Assembly (NCBI GenBank): GCA_032622095.1
Contig: CP136068.1
Span: 148,007,365-148,071,364, forward strand
Reading direction: 5' to 3'
DNA length: 64,000 bases
Origin: Siphonodentalium dalli
Lineage: Eukaryota; Mollusca; Scaphopoda; Gadilida; Siphonodentaliidae
Positions 9,333 to 20,101 of this stretch are shown here, in pieces (position 1 is the stretch's first letter; every line of letters begins with the position of its first letter). Position numbers and translations under genes: made by a program. Below the pieces are notes generated by a model. That model saw only the letters and a list, made by a program, of their open reading frames with translations, ran no database searches and was not told the DNA's origin.

Positions 9333-12212
9333 ATGATGCCTAAAAACTATGTTTTACGGTGGATTTTTCTACATATATTGGTTACACTAATTAATTACAG
9401 AAATGTTCTATTGCGTGACATGACAATGTTTAGACTTGCTACGTGGAATGTGTCGGGAGCATTCAGCAGTGGGGCTTATATCACCTCCCTTTTATCAAAT
9501 GGGGAATTTGATGTCGTTGGGATTAGCGAGCACTGGCTACACCAACACAATGTAGATTTCTTAAATTCACTCAGTAACCAATACAATTGTCATGCCGTGT
9601 GTGATTATAGCCAAAGGCTTCCGATGCAGCGTGGCCGACACAAAGGTGGAATTGCTTTATTTTATCATAAGCGACACGCTGACCATGTTTCACATATAGA
9701 ACTTCATGATGATCGAATTATTGGGTTACAAATGCAGATGTCGGCTAGTGATTTTATTTATATTTTTCAAGTTTATCTACCATCTACAAATTACAATATT
9801 AGTACATATGAAGAGTACATTGACAAACTGAACGATATTGTTGACACATACAAACATCTTGGTCGGTGTATTATATTGGGTGACTTCAACGGAAATATTG
9901 ACAAAGATGATCGCAGGAACAAATTGTTTAAAAAGTTCTTATCAAAGAAATGTTTTTTCTCAGTTAACCACGATGATCCACTGACCAAGAATATAGCCAC
10001 ATGCACCTCTTACAGTGGTACAGGCGAATCAGTAATTGACCACATCTTAATTCACGAGGACGATCGCCCACTTGTACGATCGTGTGATGTGTTATGCAAC
10101 GATGTATTGGCGGATCTGTCAAACCACAAACCTGTAACTATTTCCATAGAATTTCCAATAAATAATAAACGTTACGCCATTGAGAAAGACGATCCCATTA
10201 AATTCAACTGGAAGAAAGTCACACCAAATTCAAATATTCTTCAAAATTATCAGAGTGTTTTGGAATCCAAATTGCCTGATGTCGCAATCAAGTGTGAAAG
10301 CGACATAACTACAACTTACGAGTCAATCACCGCTGCCATTTCATCTGCATCATTCATCACATTGCCACGCAAAAAATTCAATAAACACCTAAAGCCTTTT
10401 TGGAATTCAAATCTTAGCAAACTTCATAAAGAAATGCTTCATCATAGAGAGGTGTGGATAGCTGATGGCAGACCACGCGATGGTACTATTAACGTTAGTT
10501 TTATAAACTACAAACATGCGAAAGCTGCATTCCGTCGGCAATATAGAAAAAGCGCACAACAATTTATGCATAAACGTGATGAAGACATAGACAAATGTGC
10601 ACAAGTTGATCAAGACACGTTCTTTAAACTGTTCAATGCCAAACGATCTAAGTCTCAGAGCTCAGCGACAACATTTTTCCAAGAAGGCGACCGCACTCTA
10701 CGCACAACACATGATATTGTCCATGCGTGGTCATTATACTTTGAGAAGTTGTATGCTCCTTTAACTAATGTAAAGTTCGACGATTGTCACTATAAAAAAG
10801 TTACTAACTTCGCCAAAGACACCATTGACAGTTCATGCGGGAAATCGAATGCAGTAGATAATGTACTGTTATACCCCGTAACGCCATGTGAACTACACAC
10901 TGTGGTTAATACACTGAGTCGCAACAAAGCTGCTGGTTATGATTTCATTTACAATGAAAATATTATATATGGTGGTCAGCGACTAATCAACTGCCTTTGT
11001 CAACTGTTATCTGCCATTCTGCATCATGGTTTTATTCCTGAATCCGCCAAACGAGGTGTTATTATCACACTACATAAAGGAGGCTCAAAACCAAAACACT
11101 CGTTTGACAGTTACAGGGCTATAACACTGATGCCTACATTCTACAAATTACTGGAAAAGGTTTTACAAAATCGTATTGAGTCACATGCGCCATATATTGT
11201 TGCAGTTAACCCTCTACAACACGGCTTTCAAAAACAGATAAGCTCTATGATGACGTCATATCTAACGCAAGAATGCATCACACATACGGCTGAAAGAAAT
11301 CAGAAATTATATTGTTGCTTCTTAGACGTCTGGAAAGCATTTGACACCGTATGGGTTGATGGACTCCTCTATAAATTGTACACCAGAGGCCTCACTGGGA
11401 GATCATTCAACGTAATGTACCAATTGCTTACTGGCGTCTCATGTTCACTAAAATACAATAACGTTTCCTCAAATTGGTTCTCAATTCAACAGGGTACAAG
11501 GCAGGGAGGTATAATTTCTCCGAAATTTTATATGATCTACATTGACGAATTGATCAATATACTCTCAAACACTATATACGGATTCCACATGGACACTATT
11601 AATTGTACCTGTCCAACGCATGCCGACGATATGTTGTTGTGTTCATTAACCAAGAGTGGGCTTAATTCACTTATTGACACATGTTTCAAATACAGCAACA
11701 AATGGCGCTATAAATACAATTCATCAAAGTCTGTTGTAATTGTTTTCAATGAAACAAAAACGCAATCAAATAAGCGTAGTCGTCAATGGCGCATGGGGAC
11801 TGATCAGCTGACAGAGGTCGATAGTACGATGCACCTTGGCATACCAATTAACAAATACAAATATAAAAACGAATTTATAGAACATATATGTGATAAATTA
11901 AGGAGCACATACATCATGCTATCTAACGCAGGGTTACACGCTAATGGCATTACCCCATTAAGCTCATCACTACTGTACAAATCTATTGTATTACCAAGAG
12001 CCTTGTTCGGTACGGAACTCTTGTTAAACTTATCTGATAGCGACATGCCTAAACTTGAGAGAGGTCATCGTTTTTGTATTAAAAATATTCAGGGCTTCAA
12101 CTCTCGGACCCGTACCGACATTGCGCTTGGGTTACTGGGAATACATCCACTAGAATTTTATATCAATCAGCGAAAATTAACTTTGTTTTCATCATCATTT
12201 TGTGCAATGTAA
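9333..12212 (+). CDS. LINE ORF2: APE endonuclease and reverse transcriptase
   Basis: The N-terminal APE-like endonuclease (residues about 33-275) shows TWNVSG (37-42), SEHW (65-68), LGDFNGN (182-188), IDHI (235-238) and LSNHKPV (262-268). These are the metal- and DNA-binding motifs that nick the target. The reverse transcriptase follows (about 570-830), with motif A FLDVWKAFD (catalytic Asp 665), motif B QQGTRQGGIISP (719-730) and motif C HADD (Asp 765/766). Catalytic residues are all present, so the enzyme core looks intact. Translation could start at 9333 or at Met 30 or 32, just before the endonuclease. The frame stops after codon 959 because of a shift; the C-terminus continues at 12200. 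Confidence 0.92.
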   Translation: MMPKNYVLRWIFLHILVTLINYRNVLLRDMTMFRLATWNVSGAFSSGAYITSLLSNGEFDVVGISEHWLHQHNVDFLNSLSNQYNCHAVCDYSQRLPMQRGRHKGGIALFYHKRHADHVSHIELHDDRIIGLQMQMSASDFIYIFQVYLPSTNYNISTYEEYIDKLNDIVDTYKHLGRCIILGDFNGNIDKDDRRNKLFKKFLSKKCFFSVNHDDPLTKNIATCTSYSGTGESVIDHILIHEDDRPLVRSCDVLCNDVLADLSNHKPVTISIEFPINNKRYAIEKDDPIKFNWKKVTPNSNILQNYQSVLESKLPDVAIKCESDITTTYESITAAISSASFITLPRKKFNKHLKPFWNSNLSKLHKEMLHHREVWIADGRPRDGTINVSFINYKHAKAAFRRQYRKSAQQFMHKRDEDIDKCAQVDQDTFFKLFNAKRSKSQSSATTFFQEGDRTLRTTHDIVHAWSLYFEKLYAPLTNVKFDDCHYKKVTNFAKDTIDSSCGKSNAVDNVLLYPVTPCELHTVVNTLSRNKAAGYDFIYNENIIYGGQRLINCLCQLLSAILHHGFIPESAKRGVIITLHKGGSKPKHSFDSYRAITLMPTFYKLLEKVLQNRIESHAPYIVAVNPLQHGFQKQISSMMTSYLTQECITHTAERNQKLYCCFLDVWKAFDTVWVDGLLYKLYTRGLTGRSFNVMYQLLTGVSCSLKYNNVSSNWFSIQQGTRQGGIISPKFYMIYIDELINILSNTIYGFHMDTINCTCPTHADDMLLCSLTKSGLNSLIDTCFKYSNKWRYKYNSSKSVVIVFNETKTQSNKRSRQWRMGTDQLTEVDSTMHLGIPINKYKYKNEFIEHICDKLRSTYIMLSNAGLHANGITPLSSSLLYKSIVLPRALFGTELLLNLSDSDMPKLERGHRFCIKNIQGFNSRTRTDIALGLLGIHPLEFYINQRKLTLFSSSFCAM

Positions 12213-12925
12213 TACCTGGTAAAACCTCAAAAGCTGTATTCATCCACAGGATGTATGAAAGCATCTTGCACACATCTATAACACATAATTACTTTGGCGA
12301 TATACACAATTTGTTGGATAGATATAACCTCGTGGAATATTTAGATGAATTTTCACACAAAATGTGTTTTCCTAACAAAATATCATGGAAGAATACAACA
12401 CAAAATAGCGCCGACACATTGTATGCCTCAGAGTGGTCTCAAAGGATTAGCAATGATCAGAGCTTATCTCGCTTCCAAAAACTTCACCCAGAGTTACGTG
12501 TCGGTGACATTTGGAAGATATGTAAATGTGACCCAGAAAACAGTTCCATATACCTCACTGTATCTAAATTAATCAGTCAAACAAAACAACAAGAACAGAT
12601 TCCGTGTGTCAATTGTGAGAAATTGACAAACGATGTGGTTCTGCACGCTATAATAGAATGCAATGCTATATCTGCTGTTAGAAATGAGTTTGAGTATGAC
12701 ATTATGAATACATTTGGAATTAATTTGTATTTACTATATGATTATTTATTACTTGTTCCTTACTATCACCTGAAGACAAATTGTGTACACTACTCGGTCG
12801 CTTGCCTGACTGATAATGTTCATGTAATATTTGACGGGCCTGATTGTAGTAAATTCTTCTTTAAATATGCTATCAAATTATGGCATACATACCACTTGTT
12901 TGCTGGCATACATGCAATCATGTAA
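12200..12925 (+). pseudogene. LINE ORF2 C-terminal part, out of frame
   Basis: About 240 codons continue ORF2 in the -1 frame, overlapping its end by 13 bp. The segment carries a CVNC....H...C zinc-like motif (IPCVNCEKLTNDVVLHAIIEC, near 12598-12660). This is the C-terminal Cys/His motif of many LINE ORF2 proteins, so the two frames belong to one protein of roughly 1,190 residues. The shift lies near 'catcatcattttgtgcaatg', a T-rich spot. It may be a real inactivating mutation, a sequencing error or, less likely, programmed slippage. Confidence 0.8.
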
Positions 12926-13330
12926 ACACAGGATTAAGCATCAACATAAAATATATTATATACGACATTTACTAAATTACCGTTTCGATTGTAACACAAT
13001 GTAGCGTTTTGTGTCCATTTTGGGAAGATCTTCCTCTCTGGAGACCACGCCCGTATATGGTCCCCACTGTCTCACACATGCTACTAAAATTACATAGGTC
13101 TTTGAGTCTGGGTAGCTGGAGGTCATGATCGACTACACAAAAGTACTGGAGGGTTGTGTACGTTTGTGTCCAATGTTCTTCCCCATAAACGGGCCTGGAC
13201 TCCAGAGAGTAAATATTTCCGTTAACCCTTGTAAATATGTTCATTGATGTTTCTTATATGTATTTGCATTGCTTGTGTTATGTATTTATATACTTATATC
13301 TTCATTATATATGGAGGATAAATAAAGATA
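12926..13330 (+). other. LINE 3' untranslated region
   Basis: Non-coding sequence follows the ORF2 stop and ends around the AATAAA at 13321-13326. The open frame on the opposite strand here has no recognisable content. Confidence 0.6.
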
Positions 13331-13559
13331 TATATGTCTAATTTACTGTACACACAATTCAGTGGCATCAGTTCATCCTAATTATCAGTTGCGAGGAATT
13401 TATATTTCTGTGAGAGTACGTGAAAATTGTTCACCTTAAAGCCGTGTGGCAGTTTGAAGTCGGCGTGAAGTTGTGTCGCTTTTTTTGTTAACTTTATTCG
13501 GTTCCTCAGGGTTTTTAACAAAATTTCACGGTATTTAGTCAACATTAATCCCCGATTAA

Positions 13560-13700
13560 AGGTACTCAATCCGATCAGACGCTCCAAAATTACTATTTCT
13601 TTGGCTTCGGGGGTAACAAATATTTGATTCGAGTCGAGGAACCCACCCATCAAAGCTCAGAGAGATCAGCTATCGATTTTTGAAGTTTGTTGTAGTGGTC
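13560..13700. mobile_element. Family D MITE copy D1 (left half only)
   Basis: Starts TTAA|AGGTACTCAATCCGATCAG and continues through 'ctttggcttcgggggtaac' and 'gattcgagtcgaggaaccca', as in D3 and D4. The right half is missing. The short open frames here are by-products. Confidence 0.7.
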
Positions 13701-14014
13701 ATATTGAAATACGGACTATAACTACATTTTAGAACTCAATGTCGAGAAACAAAGCTATATGTTAGTCGCAAACAGTTTTCTGCAAGGCAGTCTTGGAGTT
13801 TGTGCTAAAGATGGTCTATCTCTTCCCCGCAATTTTTATAAAGATTCCAGGTTATTAATAATAGATATTAATCGGGGACACCTATCCAGAAATGCTTCTA
13901 TTAATTAATATCAATTTTATTTAGAATTTCTTATGACGCTCATTGGTCAGTGTTATGGGCTATTTTTAGAACAGAAATCCACACGAAAACGTCCGGAGCG
14001 TACCCATTGCGGAC

Positions 14015-14117
14015 CAAGAGAGAGCACTCTATCAATTAATATCAAGAGAGAGCACTCTATCAATTAATATCAAGAGAGAGCACTCTATCAATAAATACCA
14101 AGAGAGAGCACTCAATC
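14015..14117 (+). repeat. 28-bp tandem repeat, about 3.7 copies
   Basis: The unit is 'caagagagagcactctatca' plus 'attaatat'. The third and fourth units have a few changes. It lies just after a stretch (13860-13960) that resembles 34985-35070 ('atcaattaatat', 'tccagaaatgcttctatta'). Confidence 0.85.
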
Positions 14118-14805
14118 TTGTTAGCAACCTGAATCAAACAGGCCATAGTCATTTCGAATCTAAAATATTCCGTCGCCAACGCTCGTCTAAACGACTTTAA
14201 GAAAATTACAGATCAGCTAAGAGATTAACCGCGAATTACGATAAAAAATATACCACTTTATTACGCCTTTATAGACAAATAATATACACAATTTTCAGTT
14301 TTATCTGTATTTTATTGACATAATAGTTATTTGTTGTCTTGATGAACTGTATCTATACGATACTCTTATCGGTCAATAGTATATGGAAACTAGGAAATTG
14401 TAAAGAGAAAAATCGGGATTTATAAAAAAGTATATAGTCGTAGTAATTGTGGTCCGGAAGGAGGTAGACCATATTTATCCATTGCACTACTGGGTGATAG
14501 GATAGTAGGAAACCCGTCACACATTTCCAATATCACATAATGTTGATGTTTATCTGGTCAGTTTGTTCCAGGTATCAATGAGGTGTGGGGGGGGGGTAAT
14601 TCTCACTTGATGGCCATATGGTACACTCCATGTGGGGAATCCGCTAATCACTGTTCCATCTATCATCGCCAAGTATCTGTCTGTCAGTGCCGGGAATGAA
14701 ATATTCTGTGGAAGAAATAGTTGATTGGTGCTTGTAACTCTCAGAATTATAGTGGTAATAATATATAGAGGATCTCCAATGAGTCGCAATTCTGTACGAA
14801 GTTTA
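14118..14805. other. Unassigned AT-rich stretch with a poly-G run
   Basis: No coding sequence is recognised. A run of 10-11 G lies near 14587-14597. The 79-codon minus-strand frame has no identifiable domain. Confidence 0.4.
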
Positions 14806-14809
14806 TTAA

Positions 14810-15200
14810 CCCTTTACCCAACAAACCGGCCAAAACCGGCCAAATAAAGCTTCAACAGCCTAAAATATCTTCGGTCTGTCTCAATAGAACCATACAAATA
14901 TGGATATCATTGGAACCGGCTCCTTGACCACATTGTGATAGTTACAGTTATACCCTGTGCCAATGCATTCTCTTATATATGCGAGTCGACCATAGGTCGC
15001 CTCGCATATATAAGAGAATGCATTGGCCTAAACAAAACTTTTTTTAACAATTTTTACCATTTTTTCTTACATTCTTTAACAATTTTATAATTTTTAATGT
15101 GTTAAGCCAATGCATTCTCTTATATATGCGAGGCGACCTATGGTCGACTCGCATATATAAGAGAATGCATTGGCACAGGGCTCTTCTGTTGGGTAAAGGG
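14810..15200 (+). mobile_element. Family A MITE copy A2 (full length)
   Basis: A standard 391-bp copy flanked by TTAA at 14806-14809 and 15201-15204. Order: CCCTTTACCCAACA, a GGCCAAAACCGGCC / AAGCTT sub-terminal block, 'ggatatcattggaaccggct', hairpin 1 (14962-15024), a T-rich spacer, hairpin 2 (15109-15171), then TGTTGGGTAAAGGG. Each 63-bp hairpin has arms AATGCATTCTCTTATATATG / CATATATAAGAGAATGCATT and a central CGACC-ATA-GGTCG. Confidence 0.95.
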
Positions 15201-15204
15201 TTAA

Positions 15205-15668
15205 ATGAGCGCACTCAAATTCGATTCGAACTGAGCTTTAGCGAGGCTCGAATCGAATTTAGTGGACGAGGTTAATAAATTTCGTATAGAATTGCGACGA
15301 ATTTTAGATCAATGTTATCACATAATAATATTTTAGCAAGGAAAAACGATCTTGAAACGTTGGGGTTAAAACAAATTAAAATTGATTTCCTTATCACAAC
15401 CTAAGAGGAAGTAAAGACACCTTCAAGACAAAATATTGTTCCATTTTAGATGTCTGTTCATGTTGACAAAATTGTTCAACCACCATTATCACCCATGTAC
15501 CCAACACAACTTGAATATCATAATACTAAATTTCCGACATTATAACATCGATGCTGTCATTGCGCTAAAATAGGAGGTCGGATTAAGGCTAATTATGTGT
15601 CAAATTAAGTTAAACTTCTTAAAGGTCATTAATATTTGAGCTGTCGGCTATTTCGAGATAAGGTAGCA
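15205..15668. other. Unassigned stretch between two MITEs
   Basis: AT-rich, no ORF and no repeat recognised. Confidence 0.4.
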
Positions 15669-15672
15669 TTAA

Positions 15673-16063
15673 CCCTTTACCCAACAAACCGGCCAAAACC
15701 GGCCAAATAAAGCTTCAACAGCCTAAAATATCTTCGGTCTGTCTCAATAGAACCATACACATATGGATATCATTGGAACCGGCTCCTTGACCACATTGTG
15801 ATAGTTACAGTTATGCCATGTGCCAATGCATTCTCTTATATATGCGAGTCGACCATAGGTCGCCTCGCATATATAAGAGAATGCATTGTCATAAACAAAA
15901 TCTTTTTTAACACTTTTTACCATTTTTTCTTACATTCTTTAACAATTTTATAATTTTTAATGTGTTAAGCCAATGCATTCTCTTATATATGCGAGGCGAC
16001 CTATGGTCGACTCGCATATATAAGAGAATGCATTGGCACAGGGCCGTTCTGTTGGGTAAAGGG
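15673..16063 (+). mobile_element. Family A MITE copy A3 (full length)
   Basis: A 391-bp copy almost identical to A2, with hairpins at 15825-15887 and 15972-16034. Left TTAA is at 15669-15672. Its right TTAA (16064-16067) is also the left TTAA of the family C copy C4. Confidence 0.95.
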
Positions 16064-16067
16064 TTAA

Positions 16068-16308
16068 CCCTTTCTATACTTATTGGATACTCCCGCGCAG
16101 TTCTAGAAGATACGTTGTATTGGTCTATTATTCATCTGGAGGGGTTTTCAGAAAACCATATGCAGACGCCAGATAATACAATTGCAGAGGACGTTCTATT
16201 TATTGGAGGGAAATGTTACAAAATAAGTTCAACAAACGTTTGTTCAACTTATTATTTTAACATTTCTTAAGGGAACTACTCATCAATGAGTATTTACAAC
16301 AGAAAGGG
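16068..16308 (+). mobile_element. Family C MITE copy C4
   Basis: Starts CCCTTTCTATACTTATTGG and ends ATTTACAACAGAAAGGG with flank CTAA. An internal palindrome 'aataagttcaacaaacg' / 'tttgttcaacttatta' lies at about 16213-16256. It abuts A3 and shares its TTAA. Confidence 0.85.
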
Positions 16309-16311
16309 CTA

Positions 16312-16478
16312 AAATTTTCTTTACTAATTGCTCACTGACGAGTAATTCCCTTAGGACATTTCCCACGAATCAATACAAACCCTCACGCATTTGTATTATC
16401 TTTTCGGCTGTCTACTTAAATTTCTTGAACATCCAGGAACATCACTCAAAATGAATAATCCATTTAGTAAACAAAGGG
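16312..16478 (-). mobile_element. Family C MITE copy C5 (partial, inverted)
   Basis: Reads as the reverse complement of family C: 'gacgagtaattcccttagg' early, then 'gaataatccatttagtaaac' and the terminus AAAGGG followed by TTAA (16479-16482). It may be part of one compound insertion with C4. Confidence 0.65.
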
Positions 16479-16482
16479 TTAA

Positions 16483-16941
16483 TATACCGTAGTATTTTCA
16501 TAACCCGTCGTCACGTGCTCCTGCTAATTTGCTATGATCCTACAATTAATTAAAGTGATGTGAAACACTCCGATGGAGTGTCCAGAAAAAAATAGCAAAT
16601 TATTTTGTCGAAAATGAGTTATTTTCATAAATTTGATATCCAAATGTAGATACTGATACAATGAATATTGTTGACGGAATCATTGCCTTATATTTATGCA
16701 CCAATACGCACACGACTAGATAGCGATATATACTTAACCGGAGTTCACGATTAGATAGCAATTGATATTCAATCAGAGTAACGTGTGGTATTGTAAATTA
16801 TTTCATACAAATCTCCGTTATTTAGCCAAAGTACGTTATATATAGAGTTATCCCCCTTCCGATTAACTCAGGATACTCATTTCGAAATATAATCCTAACA
16901 TCGCGTGGAACGTGTTACTCCGATTGAATAGCAATCGATTT
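16483..16941. other. Unassigned stretch
   Basis: AT-rich, with no ORF or family recognised. Confidence 0.4.
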
Positions 16942-16945
16942 TTAA

Positions 16946-17400
16946 CCCTTTACCCAACAAAACGGCCAAAAACGCCCAAATAAAGCTTCAACAGCCTAAA
17001 ATATCTTCGGTCTGTCTCAATAACACCATACAAATATGGATATCATTGGAACCGGTTCATTGACCAAATTGTGATGGTTACATTTATGCCCTGTGCCAAT
17101 GCATTCTCTTATATATGCGAGTCAACCATAGGTCGCCTCGCATATATAAGAGAATGCATTGGTCTAAAAAAAATCTTTTTTTAACACTTTTTACCATTTT
17201 TTCTTACATTCTTTAACAATTTTATAATTTGTTCTTACATTTTTTAACAATTTTTATAATATTTTTCTACATTCTTTGACAATTTTATCATTTTTAATAT
17301 GTTAAGCCAATGCATCCTCTTATATATGCGAGGCGACCTATGGTCGACTCGCATATATAAGAGAATGCATTGGCACAGGGCCGTTCTGTTGGGTAAAGGG
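16946..17400 (+). mobile_element. Family A MITE copy A4 (expanded spacer)
   Basis: Flanked by TTAA at 16942-16945 and 17401-17404. It is 455 bp long because the T-rich spacer between the hairpins is partly triplicated ('cttacattctttaacaattt' units). Hairpin 1 has a substitution in its loop stem (GTCAACC), so pairing there is weaker. Confidence 0.93.
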
Positions 17401-17525
17401 TTAATCGTGAACCCCGGTTAAGTATCGTTCGCTATCAAATCGCGTGCTTAAATTAGGTGGTTTATCACCCAAACATTCGTCCCGAATAAAGAAGTAAATA
17501 TTTACGTTTGTATGGACTGCATATA

Positions 17526-17849
17526 TGTGACCCGCCATATCAAATCCAGTCGGAAGTCGGGATATTTTTACCCTGTGCCAATGCATTCTCTTATATATGC
17601 GAGTCGACCATAGGTCGCCTCGCATATATAAGAGAATGCATTGGCCTAACAATTTTTTATCATGTTTTTTAAATAAATGTTTCTTACAATTTTTAGGACA
17701 TAAAATAAAAAAAACATCCATTACCCTGCAGGGAGCCCCACACATATGTAGAAGCACATAGAAGAGTGTCGTCTGCTCATGTTTGTCTGTGGCTCTGTAT
17801 GGGTGAAATTATAAAATTGTTAAAGAATACAAGAAAAAATTATTGCAAC
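17526..17849 (+). mobile_element. Family B MITE copy B1 (right end missing)
   Basis: Starts TGTGACCCGCCATATCAAAT after TA, then CCCTGTGCC, hairpin 1 (about 17580-17642) and the 'ccctgcagggagccccacac' interior. It stops at 'gaaaaaattatt' and joins foreign sequence. The second hairpin and right terminal repeat are absent. Confidence 0.85.
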
Positions 17850-17929
17850 ACCAAATGTTTCTCTAACAAATATCTTGTGTGTCTTTTTGGTTATAATAGT
17901 TTAATCGTGCCTTGACAAGGAGTTCCATA
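17850..17929 (-). repeat. Copy of the host sequence flanking B4, inverted
   Basis: 'gcaacaccaaatgtttctct' to 'ccttgacaaggagttccata' is the reverse complement of about 30850-30937, the DNA immediately right of MITE B4. It lies between truncated B1 and complete B2. Confidence 0.85.
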
Positions 17930-18363
17930 TGTGACCCGCCATATCAAATCCAGTCGTAAGTCGGCATTTTTTTTACCCTGTGCCAATGCATTCTCTTATA
18001 TATGCGAGTCGACCATAGGTCGCCTCGCATATATAAGAGAATGCATTGGCCTAACATTTTTTTACAATTTTAATAATTTTTTCTTGTATTCTTTAACAAT
18101 TTTATAATTTCACCCATACAGAGCCCCAGACAAACATGAGCAGACGACACTCTTCTATATGCTTCTATATATGTGTGGGGCTCCCTGCAGGGTAATGGAT
18201 GTTTTTTATTTTATGTCCTAATATTGTAAGAAACATTTATTTAAAAAAAATGATAAAAAATTGTTAGGCCAATGCATTCTCTTATATATGCGAGGCGACC
18301 TATGCATTGGCACAGGGTAAAAAAAATCCCGACTTCCGACTGGATTTGATATGGCGGGTCACA
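17930..18363 (+). mobile_element. Family B MITE copy B2
   Basis: Ends TGTGACCCGCC / GGCGGGTCACA with TA on both sides. The first hairpin is complete (about 17989-18051). The second has lost most of its right half ('gcgaggcgacctatgcattg'). The interior between hairpins is inverted relative to B1 and B4. Confidence 0.9.
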
Positions 18364-18734
18364 TATATGGATTAAATTCAGTGACTAAAAGACTTGTCGG
18401 GGGAGCATTGACGTTTGTTTATCGGTGATTAATTCGTCCGGATTTAAGGAAAAATATTTAACAAAATTATGGTGCTTACAGAAGTTGAATTCTCTGAAAT
18501 CGTATACACACTCATCATCATGTTGATTCACTAAAATAATCGTACAATATGTCTTTAATATACATGCCTTTCTTCTGTTTTATGTACTCTATATAGAAAA
18601 GTAGCATATGTGCATGCAGATGAACGTGAGACATTAAAGTCTTATCATACCATATATATCTGACTATTGAGAACATTTTCCTTAATTGTTACCCATCACA
18701 TTTAAGTACGCACAATTCTGTATACATTTTAAAG

Positions 18735-18975
18735 ATGGATAATCCGAATTAACGCTCCCACATTACTAATTCTTTGGCTTCGGGGGTAAAAAACAAAATG
18801 TGATTCGAGTCGAGGAACCCACCCATCAAAGATCAGAGTAATGAGATATCGATTTTTAAAATTTGTTATTTCTCGAGATATGTACTTATTTGTGGCCTGG
18901 AACAAATTCGTCAAGGCGACGGTCTGGGACAAAATGGCGGATGGAGATGGCTAACTCTAAAATCAAGTGTGATAC
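18735..18975. mobile_element. Family D MITE copy D2 (degraded)
   Basis: Recognised by 'ctttggcttcgggggtaaa', 'gtgattcgagtcgaggaacc' and 'gatatcgattttt'. Termini are lost. The minus-strand ORF inside is a by-product. Confidence 0.6.
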
Positions 18976-20101
18976 GGCCACATTTCGTGATAATCAAGAA
19001 GTTATAATACGGCCATGCATAATTCGTTGAACAACATGTTGATATATAAAACGTTTTGGGAAATTTATACCACAGTTGACAGTGGTTAGAATTATTTTCG
19101 AATGATTGAATGATTATTAATCGATTCTGACAACTAAAGCGTATTTTGAAGAAATGTTGTTGTTGTTGTTGTAACTTGATGATATGGGGACCGTCTGCTC
19201 GGATTGAGTACCATTAAAACATATATAGTGTGGACTTATTTCAGTGATTAAAACCAAAAAGTTAGTATCCGAACATGCACTCTCACCCCATTTGAAGAAT
19301 GTAGCGCAGGGGCTTGTCATTAAGGGTGGATACACACTTGTATGTAATTTCTGTATGTAAGATCCATGTAATCCATGTATTTTACATGGTCACACCAATC
19401 ATTGCTAGTATTAATCGCCTGCGCGCGATCGGTCCATTTCAATAGGCGAGACCAGTGACACTGTGTAGGAACTGTTACATCGGAAATCGTTCTATCGCCG
19501 GTTTGTGATGGTTCTTGTCTGATTTGTGACGGTTCTTGCTGATCGAAATTATACATTTTCACAACTTTTTGACAGTTAAAACGCAATTTTGAGGCATCTA
19601 GGTGATAATTCGATTAGTTACAATCTGTGGCACCAATGAGCGTGTTAATAACGAAAAAATCATTGTGCGAGTCATAACAACGACAAGAACCGCGAATTTT
19701 GATTATTGTTTGGATTCTCTCCTGATCGAGTCGGTTCTATCCCCATTAATCGTTCTATACGGGTAAAACTATTGCTAATATTTGCCATGGTACATGGTTC
19801 AAACTGCCAATTTTGTGAAAGTTTACAAAGAAAAACACAACAAACTATGCATTAAGTTGGAATTTGCACCACTTGTCATTAATTTCGACGAATTACACTG
19901 CCTTTCTATGCTTATCCAATAAGCTGTGTTACGCCTATCAAAATTCACAAAGTCGCCAGCTAGTTTGAAAAATAACGCGTTTTGCAGGCCCGACATTTCC
20001 ATGAGTCAACAGCCGGTTAACAATAGTGAAATTTCATTGCGCTGGACTTCGTAAAGCGTGAGCGTAGACGGGATATATAGAGTTATCTGTCGTGTATTTT
20101 A

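Larger units (their letters stand above)
7178..13330 (+). mobile_element. Near full-length APE-type non-LTR retrotransposon (LINE)
   Basis: Two ORFs lie in tandem on the plus strand, ORF1 (668 codons) and ORF2 (endonuclease plus reverse transcriptase). They are followed by a 400-bp untranslated tail with AATAAA at 13321-13326. This is the classic bicistronic LINE layout. No poly(A) or flanking target duplication was recognised. The clade is not assigned: APE endonuclease plus an RQGGIISP motif B excludes the R2-type but does not separate CR1, Jockey and relatives by eye. Confidence 0.9.

Noticed and set aside
15962-16270. ORFs repeatedly encoding CILLYMRGDLWSTRIYKRMH and similar peptides, also at 17401, 27137, 45597, 49499-region and 63063
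   Set aside because: The shared peptide is the translation of the hairpin module in many frames and strands; it reflects DNA repetition, not a protein family.
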